Source: Zoroaster sp. YZ-2022 (Eukaryota > Echinodermata > Asteroidea > Forcipulatida > Zoroasteridae). Taken from it: DNA of 64,000 nt. Shown here one piece after another: positions 35,977-46,239 of the stretch. The notes beneath the pieces are model-generated. The model ran no database searches, was not told the origin of the DNA, and worked only from the letters and a program-made list of their open reading frames with translations. Position 1 is the stretch's first letter. Each line of letters opens with the position of its first letter. The DNA is taken from contig CM055828.1 of the NCBI GenBank assembly GCA_029582265.1, positions 186,001 to 250,000 of the forward strand. The letters are read 5' to 3'. The position numbers and the translations under genes are program-made.

Positions 35977-36497
35977 AATCGATTTAGTTTTCATAACTTA
36001 TTGCCTATGAACTTATTGCACTTTAATTTACTTGATGATATATTTTGTCAAAAGAATAAGGCTATTATTTATTTATTTTGTGATTTGTTGTGATTGTTGG
36101 ACGACACTATGCGCCTTAACATTTTAATGGAGCTTAATTAATTTGTTTGTTCATAAAACAAATTTCGGGTCCAAGCAACCTAAAATTGGTAAAATAAATA
36201 AAATCTAGCAAATTAACAAATGACCCCTTGGGCGCACTTTGGTTTCCACTTGGTCCAACGTGCATCGCATTAATGCTTACATACACTGGTAAATATGATC
36301 AATGATTTCCATATAATTATAATTTGTGAAACATAGGTGATGGTATCAAACAGTCTAATCAATTATCCTGCTTGAACTGAGGTTCATTCATTTTTTAAAT
36401 TAAAATTACAAATACATCACTATAAACACTTGAGTGCATGCCCTACATACACAATTAATTAAGTGCAACAGTGTGGGACACGTTATTCATTATTTAA
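35977..36497 (+). repeat. left copy of ~520-bp direct duplication
   Basis: Matches 39201-39714 along its length, starting at AATCGATTTA and ending at ATTATTTAA. The best block (near 36.28-36.37 kb, from AAATATGATCAATGATTT to AATTATCCTGCT) is nearly identical; the first 200 bp are more diverged. The two copies lie about 3.2 kb apart in the same orientation. The copy begins 12 bp after the fold-back element. No coding capacity. Confidence 0.85.
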
Positions 36498-36499
36498 CT

Positions 36500-37000
36500 G
36501 AAGAAAGCCCGCAATCAATGGTTTGCTCGGGTAACTGTTGCTTAATTTGAATTTAAATGAAGATTATTTACATATGAAGAATAAGTGGATGACGTACCCA
36601 AATGAATAATACATCAAACTGGTTACATGTATAAGTAAACTTACTCAAACTTAGAGTATGTACTTGTCATACATGTGACGTGCATAGAAGGAATGTTTGA
36701 GTGAGCAAAGGTATTCATGGATGTTAAAGAATAATAAAACACAGAGACTCCCGACATTTACAATGAAAGTAACACACTGAACAATCACCGGGGATATTAA
36801 TGGTTAAATAATTCAAACCGTGATATCAAATTGAGGAACAATTATTATAACATCTAGAAATAGTATCATTATTGTTATTAAATAAGTCATTATCACTAGC
36901 ATCAGTAAATATCACAATATAAAACAAACAAACAAACACGTGTATATAAAATGAGTTAGGGAAATCAATCTACTTAAATACGGAGATGGCAAATTTAAAC
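36500..37000. other. no recognisable gene
   Basis: AT-rich spacer between the duplication and the first TTAA-type MITE. Confidence 0.45.
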
Positions 37001-37221
37001 TTAAATGGACATTATCATCACGATCAACAGGGCATGGGAATCGGAGTGCTAGTTTTAGATTAACTCGGTCCCGAAAATATTACCCACATGATAAGGTCAT
37101 ATTATCGTTGATGCTGCATAATTAAGACAGCAATTTCAGTCACTGTGTTCATCTTAAACTAGGACACCGATTCCATGCCCTGTTGAAAGTCTGCTCTGAT
37201 CGTGACGTTATTGCCCTTTAA
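37001..37221 (+). mobile_element. TTAA-flanked MITE, copy 1
   Basis: Bounded by TTAA at 37001-37004 and 37218-37221. The ends are inverted (left ...TCACGATCAACAGGGCATGG, right ...CCATGCCCTGTTG...GATCGTGA) and the centre carries TGATAAGGTCATATTATCGT and TTCAGTCACTG. About 220 bp, non-coding. TTAA targets are typical of piggyBac-type transposition. The same family occurs at 38.3 and 46.0 kb. Confidence 0.8.
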
Positions 37222-37224
37222 ACA

Positions 37225-37477
37225 TGTATCGCTGTATTAGTTATTTTACCGGTAATTTGTGGCAATTGCAAAACATTGCCGAATTTCTTTTAGAAAAGAA
37301 AACGTATAGGCTATAATATGGAAATCAGCTGTTTCATAAAATATGTCAGAAGCTTGGTTTTACTGTAATTAAGTGCCCAAATCATGTATTTATTTAGTAC
37401 ATTTTCTTTTATTGTCCTATACAAAAAAGCACTTGTATAATTAAATAACCGAATTTTTCTAATTGCTTATTAGCATA
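37225..37477. other. no recognisable gene
   Basis: Short AT-rich spacer; nothing assigned. Confidence 0.4.
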
Positions 37478-37700
37478 GTTAATAGTCACGTTGTTAACAG
37501 TCACGCTCGCCGCTCATGTAAAGGGTACCGAGTTCGAATCCAAGATATTTCATTTTTGAAAATACACACCATGAGGAATATTCCATTAGTGTCCTGTCAC
37601 GTCATCATGTGGCGATAACAATGGTGTATTTTGTTGTTCAGATGAAGACGCCGGTTGAATGAATCCAGCTTCATTAACATGAATGGAAAAGTGATTTCTG
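37478..37700 (+). mobile_element. tRNA-related SINE-like sequence
   Basis: AGTCACGTTGTTAACAGTCA then CGCTCGCCGCTCATG lead to GGTACCGAGTTCGAATCC, an A-box-like region, an anticodon-arm-like region and a good B box at tRNA spacing. The following 150 bp are unrelated to tRNA and could be the SINE body. No tail is evident before about 37.70 kb, although a T/A-rich tract lies at 37.795-37.842 kb. Confidence 0.5.
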
Positions 37701-37794
37701 CCTCATTTTGGCCTCATAGGAATATTTTAATGGTCCATTGCAATCCAGGTAGAATAACAAACCGATTGATGACACCAAAATAAGCGGGCCCGAA

Positions 37795-37842
37795 TTTTTT
37801 TAATTTTTTATTTTTTTTAATTTTTTTAATTTTTTATTTTTT
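37795..37842. repeat. T-rich low-complexity tract
   Basis: Repeated T6-8 blocks separated by AA or A. Simple sequence, possibly the tail of a retroposed copy. Confidence 0.7.
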
Positions 37843-38306
37843 TCACAAAACAAACTAAACACATACATATAGGTAAAGGAATTATAGTGTTTTTTGTAGT
37901 TTTTTTTTATTATTGTATACATTATAATGCACTCAAGTGTTCTCTATCGAATGATTTTGTAATTCAAATTTCCCCACGCATGTATCTACTGACTAATATA
38001 GAGGGCGCTCTTAAATATGCCTGTTTCAAACGTCACGATTAACCCTATCTACCAAACTTTAGCTGAACGGTCTACCAAGTAATTATTTAAAGCAATAAAG
38101 GATGAGTATTGTCGAAATCGCACCCATCTTCATTCAATGTTGAGGTAAAACCAGATTTCCATTGAAAACATTTAGCAGTGTGATATCCCTCAACAATAAA
38201 CAGTGGACAAGCGGAGTGGGGGATTTCTTCTCATAAAGTTATGTTACTGTGTCAAGGTGTGCCAACAGTTTTCGTCACCATTGTAGATGGTATTATTGTT
38301 TTCTAG

Positions 38307-38533
38307 TATAAAGGGACAGTATTGTCACGATCAGAGCAGACTTTCATCAGGGCATGGATTCGGTGTCCTAGTTTAAGATGAACACAGTGACTGAAAATTA
38401 CTGACTAATTTATGCAGCAGCAAAGGTAATATGGCCTTATCATGTGGAGTATTATTTTCAGTCACTGATTTAATCTGAAACTAGCACTCCGATTCCATGC
38501 CCTGTTGATCGTGACATAATTGCACCTTTTATT
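38307..38533 (-). mobile_element. TTAA-type MITE, copy 2 (inverted)
   Basis: Same family as 37001-37221 in the opposite orientation. It begins AAGGGACAGTATTGTCACGA and ends GATCGTGACATAATTGCACC, with TTCAGTCACTG and the ATGGCCTTATCATGTG centre. The flanks are TATA and TTAT rather than clean TTAA, so the ends have mutated. Confidence 0.8.
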
Positions 38534-38804
38534 TGAATGATTATTAAAAACATTTTATGTAAAAAGACTATAGGTAAAATTCACAAAGATCCAGGGGCCC
38601 TGAGCAAAAATAAACTTAACACTAACTGTCGCCCTATCCTCCGTGGATTTTCCACGGACGGACCGGAGCGTACAATTATTATGATCTAGTTCCGTGCTGT
38701 GCTGCACAAAAACTACTAAATACGTCGACTAGGGTCCGTGTACATACCGTCTTTTTGATTACCGTTTTAAAGTCATGCACAAAGGAAAAAATAATAAATG
38801 ATTC

Positions 38805-38990
38805 AAATCTGACCCGGTTGTGTTTATGCTGACACTTTCATTGTCAGAATGACCCGGGTCACGAATGTTGACCCAGAATCGGATCATATCAGCTGATCCA
38901 ATTCCGGGTCTAAATTAGTGTGACCCAACTTTCTGATGAGTCATTTTGATATGAAAAGTGTCCGGTCAAATATAACCTAGATTCCGGGTC
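38805..38990. other. GGGTCA/TGACCC-rich cluster
   Basis: Within 190 bp there are about seven GACCC/GGGTC words, including ATGACCCGGGTCAC, TTGACCCAGA, TTCCGGGTCT (twice) and TGTGACCCAA, plus the palindrome GGATCATATCAGCTGATCC. They look like nuclear-receptor half-sites, but an old inverted-repeat element would give the same picture. No gene start is nearby. Confidence 0.4.
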
Positions 38991-39200
38991 TGATGAGATA
39001 AGCACGCCTTCCATGTATTAAGAATCCTATGGAAAGCAATAAAATAAAAACTCAAGTTTTCTGTTGCTAAAATCTAGCTGAATTATAAACCTTTAAACTG
39101 TTTAATCTGCATTTGCATTATTGTTGGAAAAAAACAGCTTTAATTACATGTTTAATGCAACATCTTGTTTTTTGTGAATGAAATCCTTAGACCAATTTAA

Positions 39201-39714
39201 AATCGATTTATTTTTCATAAGTTATTGACAATGAACTTGTTTAAATTAAATTACAATTTAAAATATATTACCAGAAAAAGGTTTGTATCGAAATTTGTTG
39301 TGATTGTTGGACGGCACTATGGTCATGACAAATTTACTTGAGCTTATTAATGTTTTGTGTTCAAAAAATAACTTTATCGGGTCTGAGCAAAAAATGTGAA
39401 ATAAAAATGTGAAATAAATAAAATCTTGCAAATTAACAAATTACCTCTTTTGGCGCATTTTAATTTCAACCTGGCCCAATGTGCATTCGCAATCAAACTT
39501 ACATATATTGGTAAATATGATCAATGATTTTCTTATAATTATAATTTGTGAAACATAGATGATGGTATCAAACAGTCTAATCAATTATCCTGCTTTGAAC
39601 TGAGTTTCACTCATTTTAAAAATTTAAATTACAAATGCATCTCTACACTGAAGTGCATGCCCTACATACACAATAATAGTGCAACAGTGTGGGACAAGTT
39701 ATACATTATTTAAA
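39201..39714 (+). repeat. right copy of ~520-bp direct duplication
   Basis: Partner of 35977-36497. Differences are substitutions and small indels spread over the copy, with the last 250 bp best conserved. Confidence 0.85.
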
Positions 39715-41160
39715 GAACAAAATTGTTCAAAATGTTTTCACATAAACTGATCTGAAAAAAAGGTTTCTTATATACGTTGTGTCGTAAAGTTTAAATTGGG
39801 TCTCACAGTTATTGAGCTTGAGCGCGAAACATTATCCCCAAACTAAACAATTTTAACCCTTGATGAGAATGGCCCAATTTGTTTTTTAATTGTCCTGTAT
39901 TTTAAGAAAGAGACAAGAAGAGAACCGCTGTATAGCTATAGGGTCTTAAAAATGTTTGGCTCAGAGGCAGACACGATCATGAATCTCATTCTTAAAATTG
40001 TATGGCTCGGAAAAGAGCCGTTTGGTTAAAATTATGTGGATGCCACGCTCTCATTATGCGTTGAGTTCTGCCGATTGTGCGATGATTTGAATGACCCAGT
40101 GTGCCTGTCTACGATTCCTCTCATCTTTGATTTTGGTATGAACCAAGCTGACCCTACTGCTTTAGTTGTCCTAGTTGGGATTCCACCGTGGTGAGCCTCG
40201 ACTAGAATCAGGCGCGTTATGAGCCAGAGCTTGTTGGGGAGAGTGTTTTATTTTCGCCAAAATGGAGGATCAGGAACGTCTGGGGTGGGTGTATAGGTTA
40301 TATTTGTGAGCCGAATTTTTGCATACATGCCTCGGTGGGGATTATCCCCCACCGAAACACCACTTAAAACAACACTTTATGTAACATTTTGTTTTATGTT
40401 ATTATGACCCCCTCAGTTTGTTTAATTAACATATCGGCAGGCTCATGGGGGGTGTTGAACCCTCAATGACCCCCATTAGGTACACCTGACTGAAGTCATA
40501 TATGTCTTTATCATCCCAATTCCACTGATTATTCTGCAATATTTTTAGTTCCAATTAATTCAAGGAAATTAATTCAAGGTGGGTCCCATCATAAATTAAT
40601 GTTGGCATTTGTTTACTGTTGTACTAAACTTCTGACACTTATTATGTGTTTGTATTCATTACAAAACAAAAAAACAAAAAATAAATAAATAAACTGTTTT
40701 TTTTTAAATTATTGCATCAGTTTTGCAAAAAGAAGCACTAATTTCGGGAGCTCCAAAATGGGCCGGTAAACGTTATACTTGTTTACATACGAATGGTATG
40801 TTGTTAACAGTTCTCACCGTTAGGAAATTTCGAATAGATGACGAATAGATGCCATGGGATTCCTTTTCTGTACGGTGCCAATAATAAATGTTGTTGTGTT
40901 TCTTTTCGCTAACTTTTTGTAATTAAATGTTGTCTTTTTATATTTGACTTTTTGAGATCATTGACCAATAAATTATAATTCAATTAAATATCATCTACAT
41001 GTACTATGCGGAGAAACTGAACTCATTACAAATACATGGACTAAACAAGAGAGCGCTTATCTTTACCTTTGACATAAACAATCTCATTACTAAACTCTTG
41101 AAGGATTAAGCTTCATCTAACATTTGGCTCTGATTTATTTATTTATTAATTTTTTCATTT
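39715..41160. other. no recognisable gene; hairpin and histone-like stem-loop
   Basis: Unique-looking sequence. It contains a perfect short hairpin, CGGTGGGG/CCCCACCG, at 40333-40354 and the stem-loop described separately. No coding trace, including no histone fold. Confidence 0.45.
39984..40019 (-). terminator. histone-type 3' stem-loop with downstream purine element
   Basis: The minus strand reads AAACGGCTCTTTTCCGAGCC. This is the replication-dependent histone stem-loop apart from one mismatched pair next to the loop (C where A is usual). Ten nt downstream is AAGAATGAGA, like the purine-rich element that pairs with U7 snRNA. A degraded second copy (CTCTGAGCCAAACATTTTTA) follows. The 250 bp upstream on this strand show no histone coding sequence, so it may be the relic of a lost histone gene or a chance match. 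Confidence 0.4.
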
Positions 41161-41164
41161 CATG

Positions 41165-42860
41165 AATGAAAACTAACGAATCAATATACACAACAATCTA
41201 TCTGGTTGGAGCACTCAAAAAAACTTCAAAATGCTTCCAAGACAAAACCAGCTAGGCAAGACACTCCTTTTCTATGGTTGAGTAATTTTGCTGATGTTTG
41301 TTTAATTTCTTAGAAAAATAACAAACTGAATTATCAATTTCCTGACCATCTTCTTGTATGAAAATAGAACCAATGCCGTGAAAGCTGGTGCCATCAAAAC
41401 TGGTTTGTTAGGTAGCATGGTTTTTACTAGCTCAAATAAAGCTTGGTTGCATTCATTGGACGAAATAAAATTGTTTTTCTTGCTGAGCAAATTTGTCAGT
41501 GGAGCAACAACATCCAAATAATCCCTACAAAATTTCCGATAATACCCAGCCATGCCGAGAAAACGCATCGATTCCTTGCTTGCTGGCTGTGGAAAACAAA
41601 AAATGGCTTGAACTTTAAGCTTTGACAAGTTGAATTTCACCTTGGCCAATAACATGACCCAAGAAAATAACTTTCGCTTTAACTAGTTGGTTTTGTGCCA
41701 AGTTGACCGTTAACTTAACCTCAGTTAATATATATTAAACAGATCACAAATACAATATAATATCATCTATGTACACTTCAGTGTTTGTCAATCCCTTGAT
41801 CATATTATTCATTAATCTTTGAAACGACGCAGGCGCGTTTTTCAAACAAAAAGGAGGACCTTATACTGATATAACCCCTGAGGAGTCACAAAAGCAGAAA
41901 CTTGTTTTGCACGAGGAGTGAGAGGGACCTGCCAATATCCCTTTAACAAATCAAAAGTACTCACAAACTTAGCTTCATCAACAAGATCAACACAATCATC
42001 TACTCTTGACAGTGGACATGAAGGCCATGTCTAATTCTGTAACATTTTGTTCATCAAGATGGACTTAAATTTCTCCAGGAAGATAAGCTGTGGTAACTTC
42101 TCAAAATCTTTGGCAATTTTAAGTAATCTACAAGGCTATCAAACATTTTTTCATAAACAAACTCAATGTATGTTTCGTTTTCTTGTTTTCGTTTTCTCGA
42201 AACTTCTGTCTATAATAGGCCTCTGGTACAAGTTCATAGGCTTTCGAAATGGCAGCCTTAACTAAATCATAATCAGTGTTTTTCTATAATGTAAAGGTTG
42301 AATAAACTTCCTGTGCCTTGCCAACTAGTACACTCTGTAAAAGCAAAGTACGCCTGTCTTTTGGCCATTCTAGTAATCCAGTTACCTTTTCAAAGTTGGT
42401 AAAATGCTTCATTCTCCAGGAAAGGAGGTACCAACTCTATGAATTTGGTAGGGTCGATTTTGCGGAAAAGGATTGCTCCTGTGATTCGGACTGTTCACTG
42501 TTGCTTCAGCCGAACCAACTCTAATTCTTGAATTTTGATTTATCATTCGAAAGTTCGAATTTCTGTCTGTTCTAAATGAATTTCCAACTCTATAACATGA
42601 TAGTTGTCTTATCTGAGTGACCATCAACATTTATAATTTGCTTTTCTTCAACAACTGATTTTTCCAAAATTTCTTCATCAATAAGATACTCTAAACTCAC
42701 TGCCTTGTTCATGCTAGCAGCTACAGAAATTCTCTAATGTTTGGCAACCTTGAATAACTCGGCACTTTTTAAACTAAACACCTTGTCCTCTGAGGAACTT
42801 TCTTCGAAGTCGGTGGTTTGAGCCGAAATTTTTGCAGCCATAAATGCTGGTTATTAAAAT
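41165..42860 (-). pseudogene. Ty3/Gypsy relic with gag fused to reverse transcriptase
   Basis: The minus strand begins with gag-like sequence. A block LLQSVLVGKAQEVYSTFTL, then YDLVKAAISKAYELVPEA and RQKFRENENKK (about 42.35-42.18 kb), is the SCAN-like capsid segment of Gmr1-type Gypsy elements. It continues through FEKLPQLIFLEKFK to HLDEQNVTELD near 42.03 kb. Within about 30 bp the sequence changes to mid-reverse transcriptase: VDDCVDLVDEAKF, FDLLKGYWQVPLTPRAK, then YIDD at 41762-41773. Next come FLGMAGYYRKFC (frame 41302-41655) and the RNase H block NKHQQNYSTIEKEC near 41.26 kb. Protease and the RT N-terminus are missing, so an internal deletion joined gag to RT. No integrase or LTR follows; stops and frameshifts are present. 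Confidence 0.85.
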
Positions 42861-43049
42861 GGAAAAGTGAATTTTGTTCACTTAATGTAGTGAATTTGCG
42901 TTTACAATGATGGTGGTGAACCCCAAGGTGACCATGGGGAAGGGATGTGTATCCCTAGGTTATGTACCAGCTGAACAACCTGATGAACCGAGCATATGCA
43001 CTGCAAGATGTTTACTCAATATCAATCTCTTTATTTAAAAATGGACAGA

Positions 43050-43264
43050 ACACCACACGACTCGCCTCAACACGACTCAACATAACTCTACACGACTCAA
43101 CACGACTCAACATAACTCTATGCGACTCAATACAACTCTACACGACTCAACACAACTCTACACGACTCAACACATCTCAATACAACTCTACACGACTCAA
43201 CACAACTCTACACGACTCAACACGACTCAACACATCTCAAAACAACTCTACGCAACTCAACACC
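43050..43264 (+). repeat. 10-bp minisatellite (ACTCAACACG / ACTCTACACG)
   Basis: About twenty tandem copies of a 10-bp unit, mostly ACTCAACACG, ACTCTACACG, ACTCAACATA or ACTCAACACA, arranged in mixed order. The overlapping open frames with repeated DSTRLNTT-like peptides are products of the repeat, not genes. Confidence 0.95.
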
Positions 43265-44270
43265 CCATTCCTGGAACAAATACTAGAGAACATGGTAACG
43301 GTATACACATAGTATGCCCTATTCAGCAGTTATAAAATTCAAGATTCAGCAGAAATACTGCAAGCTGAACACAGCTCTCAGAAAGGTTTTGAAAGAAACC
43401 TATACCACCACCTATATCCATATTATTACACCAACATCAGTACCAAGTGGGCACAACTTTGTAATAAATAAACCCTAACAAAAGTAATGATCACTTCTGT
43501 TTATCAAATGCATCATTTAGAAGATTATCAACCAATACACAATATAATAATGTTCGGTAAAACACTCCTTGTTACAATATCATCGGGCCTATGATCTTTT
43601 TCAAAGGCGGACTAACATACCGAAAACGAAGTAATAGGTCTAAACGTAAGCACATTAAAGGGTTCCACTGGTTTCTAATAAAATTGTGTAGGCTACATAG
43701 TACATGGTTAAAGGAATACAAAAAAACACACAAAAAAACAGATTCCCACATTAAGAAGTCCAAGTGAAATCAAATCACTAAATTTGTCCTGGACAAGCCC
43801 CTAATTCTGAGCACTAAAATAATAAGGGCACGCTAGAAACCAAAAATACAGTAATTGAATAGGAGCACAGTATGTAATCAATGGAAATCAAACTATTAAA
43901 AAGACCCTAAAAGTTCAATACAGTCGCTGGATCGGTGTTGAAGATCTGAGCCACTGGTTCTCTGGACCGCTCTGGTCCAGGCCAAAACCTAGTCTGGTTT
44001 AGGCCATCGTTGGAGAGTGCCAGCACCGGCTGGTTAAAGCCATCAACGTGAAGAAGACAATTACAACATGTGTAACCCACTGCCTCTGCTGGTCGAGTCG
44101 TAGGGCCGACGCACCATGGCACTGCCTGGCTCAATTGATATATTTGTTTGTATTTTCACATAACATAAGCTTAACATAACAAAATGTAATCATATTCATA
44201 TTTGTTTTTAATATGGCATAACAAAATAAACGGGCTTTAATTATATGTCAATCCCTACTTTTCTGTTCCT
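43265..44270. other. no assigned gene; short GC-richer minus frame
   Basis: Mostly AT-rich, with a GC-richer island at 43.91-44.13 kb in which the minus strand is open for 75 codons (43907-44134). I do not recognise the peptide. It could be an exon or a repeat fragment. The stretch may be intron of the gene that owns the next exon. Confidence 0.4.
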
Positions 44271-44277
44271 ATCCTAG

Positions 44278-44349
44278 ACATCTGGAGAACAACAGAATCA
44301 GTGAACTTGCACCAGGAACATTTGCTGGGCTGCCAAGGCTGTTTTACTT
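44278..44349 (+). CDS. leucine-rich-repeat exon (single 24-residue repeat)
   Basis: A 72-nt exon is bounded by a pyrimidine-rich acceptor (TTCTGTTCCTATCCTAG, ending at 44277) and a consensus donor GTAAGT starting at 44350. In phase 2 it reads HLENNRISELAPGTFAGLPR followed by LFY and a split leucine codon, one complete LRR with the LxxNxIxxLxxxxFxxLxxL pattern. Single-repeat exons of 72 nt with identical phase-2 borders are the hallmark of LRR arrays in glycoprotein-hormone/relaxin-type LGR receptors and some other extracellular LRR proteins; the exact family is inference. The reading frame is intact and splice sites are good, so it may be functional. Neighbouring exons were not found with confidence, so it could also be an orphan exon of a decayed or very intron-rich gene. 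Confidence 0.75.
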
Positions 44350-44483
44350 GTAAGTTGTAATGTCATGAATTTCAATCACATAGCATCAATCCACCGATTT
44401 CTCTTTACTTAAGTTACGTCAGACGGCCACCAAAAACAATCTGAAATCTAAAATCAGATAAAATACGATCTTTATGTTTGCCG

Positions 44484-44487
<4 letters not shown>

Positions 44488-44554
<67 letters not shown>

Positions 44555-44573
44555 TATATATATTAACCCATTA
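44488..44573. repeat. (TA)n microsatellite
   Basis: About 40 TA dinucleotides with two small interruptions (AA near 44521, GA near 44553). Confidence 0.97.
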
Positions 44574-44574
44574 A

Positions 44575-45110
44575 CTCATATAACTCAACCTGTGTAAAAT
44601 TTTGTGCATGGTTTGAAAATACCAACTACACTGTTCTTATTTAAAAAGGTCCTTCATAAAATAAAATTTAACTAGACTTAAGTGTTTGTTATATTACAAA
44701 CACATAGGTGTTCGAGTTTTATCAGGGCAGTGATGATGACGTCAGAATGTTTTTAAAGAAACTTTGTATTATTATTTTTTTCATATTAAAGAGTACCCTG
44801 TAAAATATGATGTGGTTACCAACGATGATTTGTTTGAAGTCCATTTCAATAATTTGAACTTAATCACATTAGGCCCTACACCAAATTCAAACTTCATTTC
44901 AAATGCAATGGTATAATAAAAGAATGATAATGATTGAATAAAACTTCTCTTCAGACTACACCTAGAAGATCCTCAACAAGGTTACAAGGGAATTTTTGTG
45001 ACGAACATATGTTAATTACCCTGAAATTTCAAAATATTTCAGATTTTTTTTAAAAACTGGTCACGGAATCTTTATTGTTCACCGGATGGTTTTACATACA
45101 TCGATCATAA
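44575..45110. other. intronic/intergenic sequence
   Basis: No gene recognised. An AGGTGTTCGAG word at 44706-44716 resembles one arm of the hairpin at 50.02 kb. A pyrimidine-AG site at about 44.955 kb is followed by LHLED in the LRR exon phase, but the frame soon loses the LRR pattern. Confidence 0.4.
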
Positions 45111-45648
45111 ATATTAAATGTTGACTTCCGGTTTGGACAGGAAGTAAGGTCAAATTAGGGTCACCTTTGTGTAAATATTTTTCGACAATTAACGATCTGT
45201 ACAATGGTGCAAAAAATGTCAATTTACCTCTTGTGGTTGTTGAGATATGACTTTTTTAAATATTAAACTTTGACTTCCGGTTTGGACAGGAAGTAAGGTC
45301 AAATTGGGGTCACCTTTTTGTAAATATTTTTTGACAATTAACGATCTGTACAATGGTGCAAAAATTGTGAATTTCCCTCATGTGGTTGTTGAGATATGAT
45401 TTTTTTCAATATTAAACTTTCACTTCCGGTTTGGACAGGAAGTAAGGTCAAAATGGGGTCACTTTTTTGTAAATATTTTTGACAATTAACGATCTGTACA
45501 ATGGTGCAAAAATTTAATTTACCTCTTGTGGTTGCTGAGATATGATTGTTTTAAATATTAAACTTTGACTTCCGATTTGGACAGTACGTAAAGGTCAAAT
45601 TGGGGTCACCTTTTTGTAAATATTTTTTGACAATTAACGATCTGTACG
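45111..45648 (+). repeat. tandem repeat, ~148-bp unit, 3.6 copies
   Basis: Four unit starts (near 45122, 45268, 45419, 45567) carry TGACTTCCGGTTTGGACAGG, AAGTAAGGTCAAATTGGGGT, GACAATTAACGATCTGTACA, ATGGTGCAAAAA and GTTGAGATATGATTTTTT. The copies are alike at most positions. A remnant of the unit end (GATATGATTTTTTTAATTAT then TAAACTTTGA) reappears at 49809-49838, which ties this array to the hairpin-ended element there. Confidence 0.92.
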
Positions 45649-46006
45649 ACATTAGGTGTTTGTCATTTGGACGAATACAGAGCTGTTACATTGTGGTGGA
45701 ATTAAATACTGTATCATCACAGCTTTATCATTACACATTTTTGGCCCCGAGGTGAGGTGTGTGCAGGTCTTGTACAATACAATGACAAATTCGATCAAGT
45801 GTTATAATATTTAAATGTTTGGTTCAGTTTTTTTAAACAATACTTATAGGGAAGAGACAGCACAATGTAATTTGAAGGATAACTGTAAACTAAAAAGAAA
45901 CAAACAGTACTGAAATATGATCTTCTGATTGTTACATGTATATGTATTTATGTGTCATTAACTGTTGAAAATACATTTTCCTAAATAGTAATGTTAAAGT
46001 TATTGT

Positions 46007-46233
46007 TTAAAGGTGGCAATATCTTCACGATCAACAGGGCATGGAATCAGAGTTCAAGTTCTAGTTTAACTCAGTGACTGAAAATAATACTCACATGATA
46101 AGGTCATATTCGCGTTGCTGCTGCATAAATGAGCAAGTAATTTTTAGTCACTATGTTCGTCTTAAACTAGGACACCAATTCCATGCCCGTTTGTAGAAAG
46201 TCTGTTCTGATTATGACGATACTGTCTGTTTAA
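46007..46233 (+). mobile_element. TTAA-flanked MITE, copy 3
   Basis: Same family and orientation as 37001-37221. Flanked by TTAA at 46007-46010 and 46230-46233, with TCACGATCAACAGGGCATGG at the left and CCATGCCCG at the right. Confidence 0.85.
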
Positions 46234-46239
46234 CCAATT

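Noticed and set aside
38312..38530. Large hairpin with 37001-37221 as one inverted-repeat element
   Set aside because: Each copy has its own complete pair of ends and a third copy exists alone at 46 kb, so these are separate MITE insertions.
40333..40354. Hairpin CGGTGGGG/CCCCACCG as a terminator
   Set aside because: No transcription unit is evident on either side and intrinsic hairpin terminators are not used by the likely host's mRNA genes.
42962..43335. Overlapping frames with DSTRLNTT-type peptide repeats
   Set aside because: They arise from a 10-bp minisatellite, which is read in all frames.
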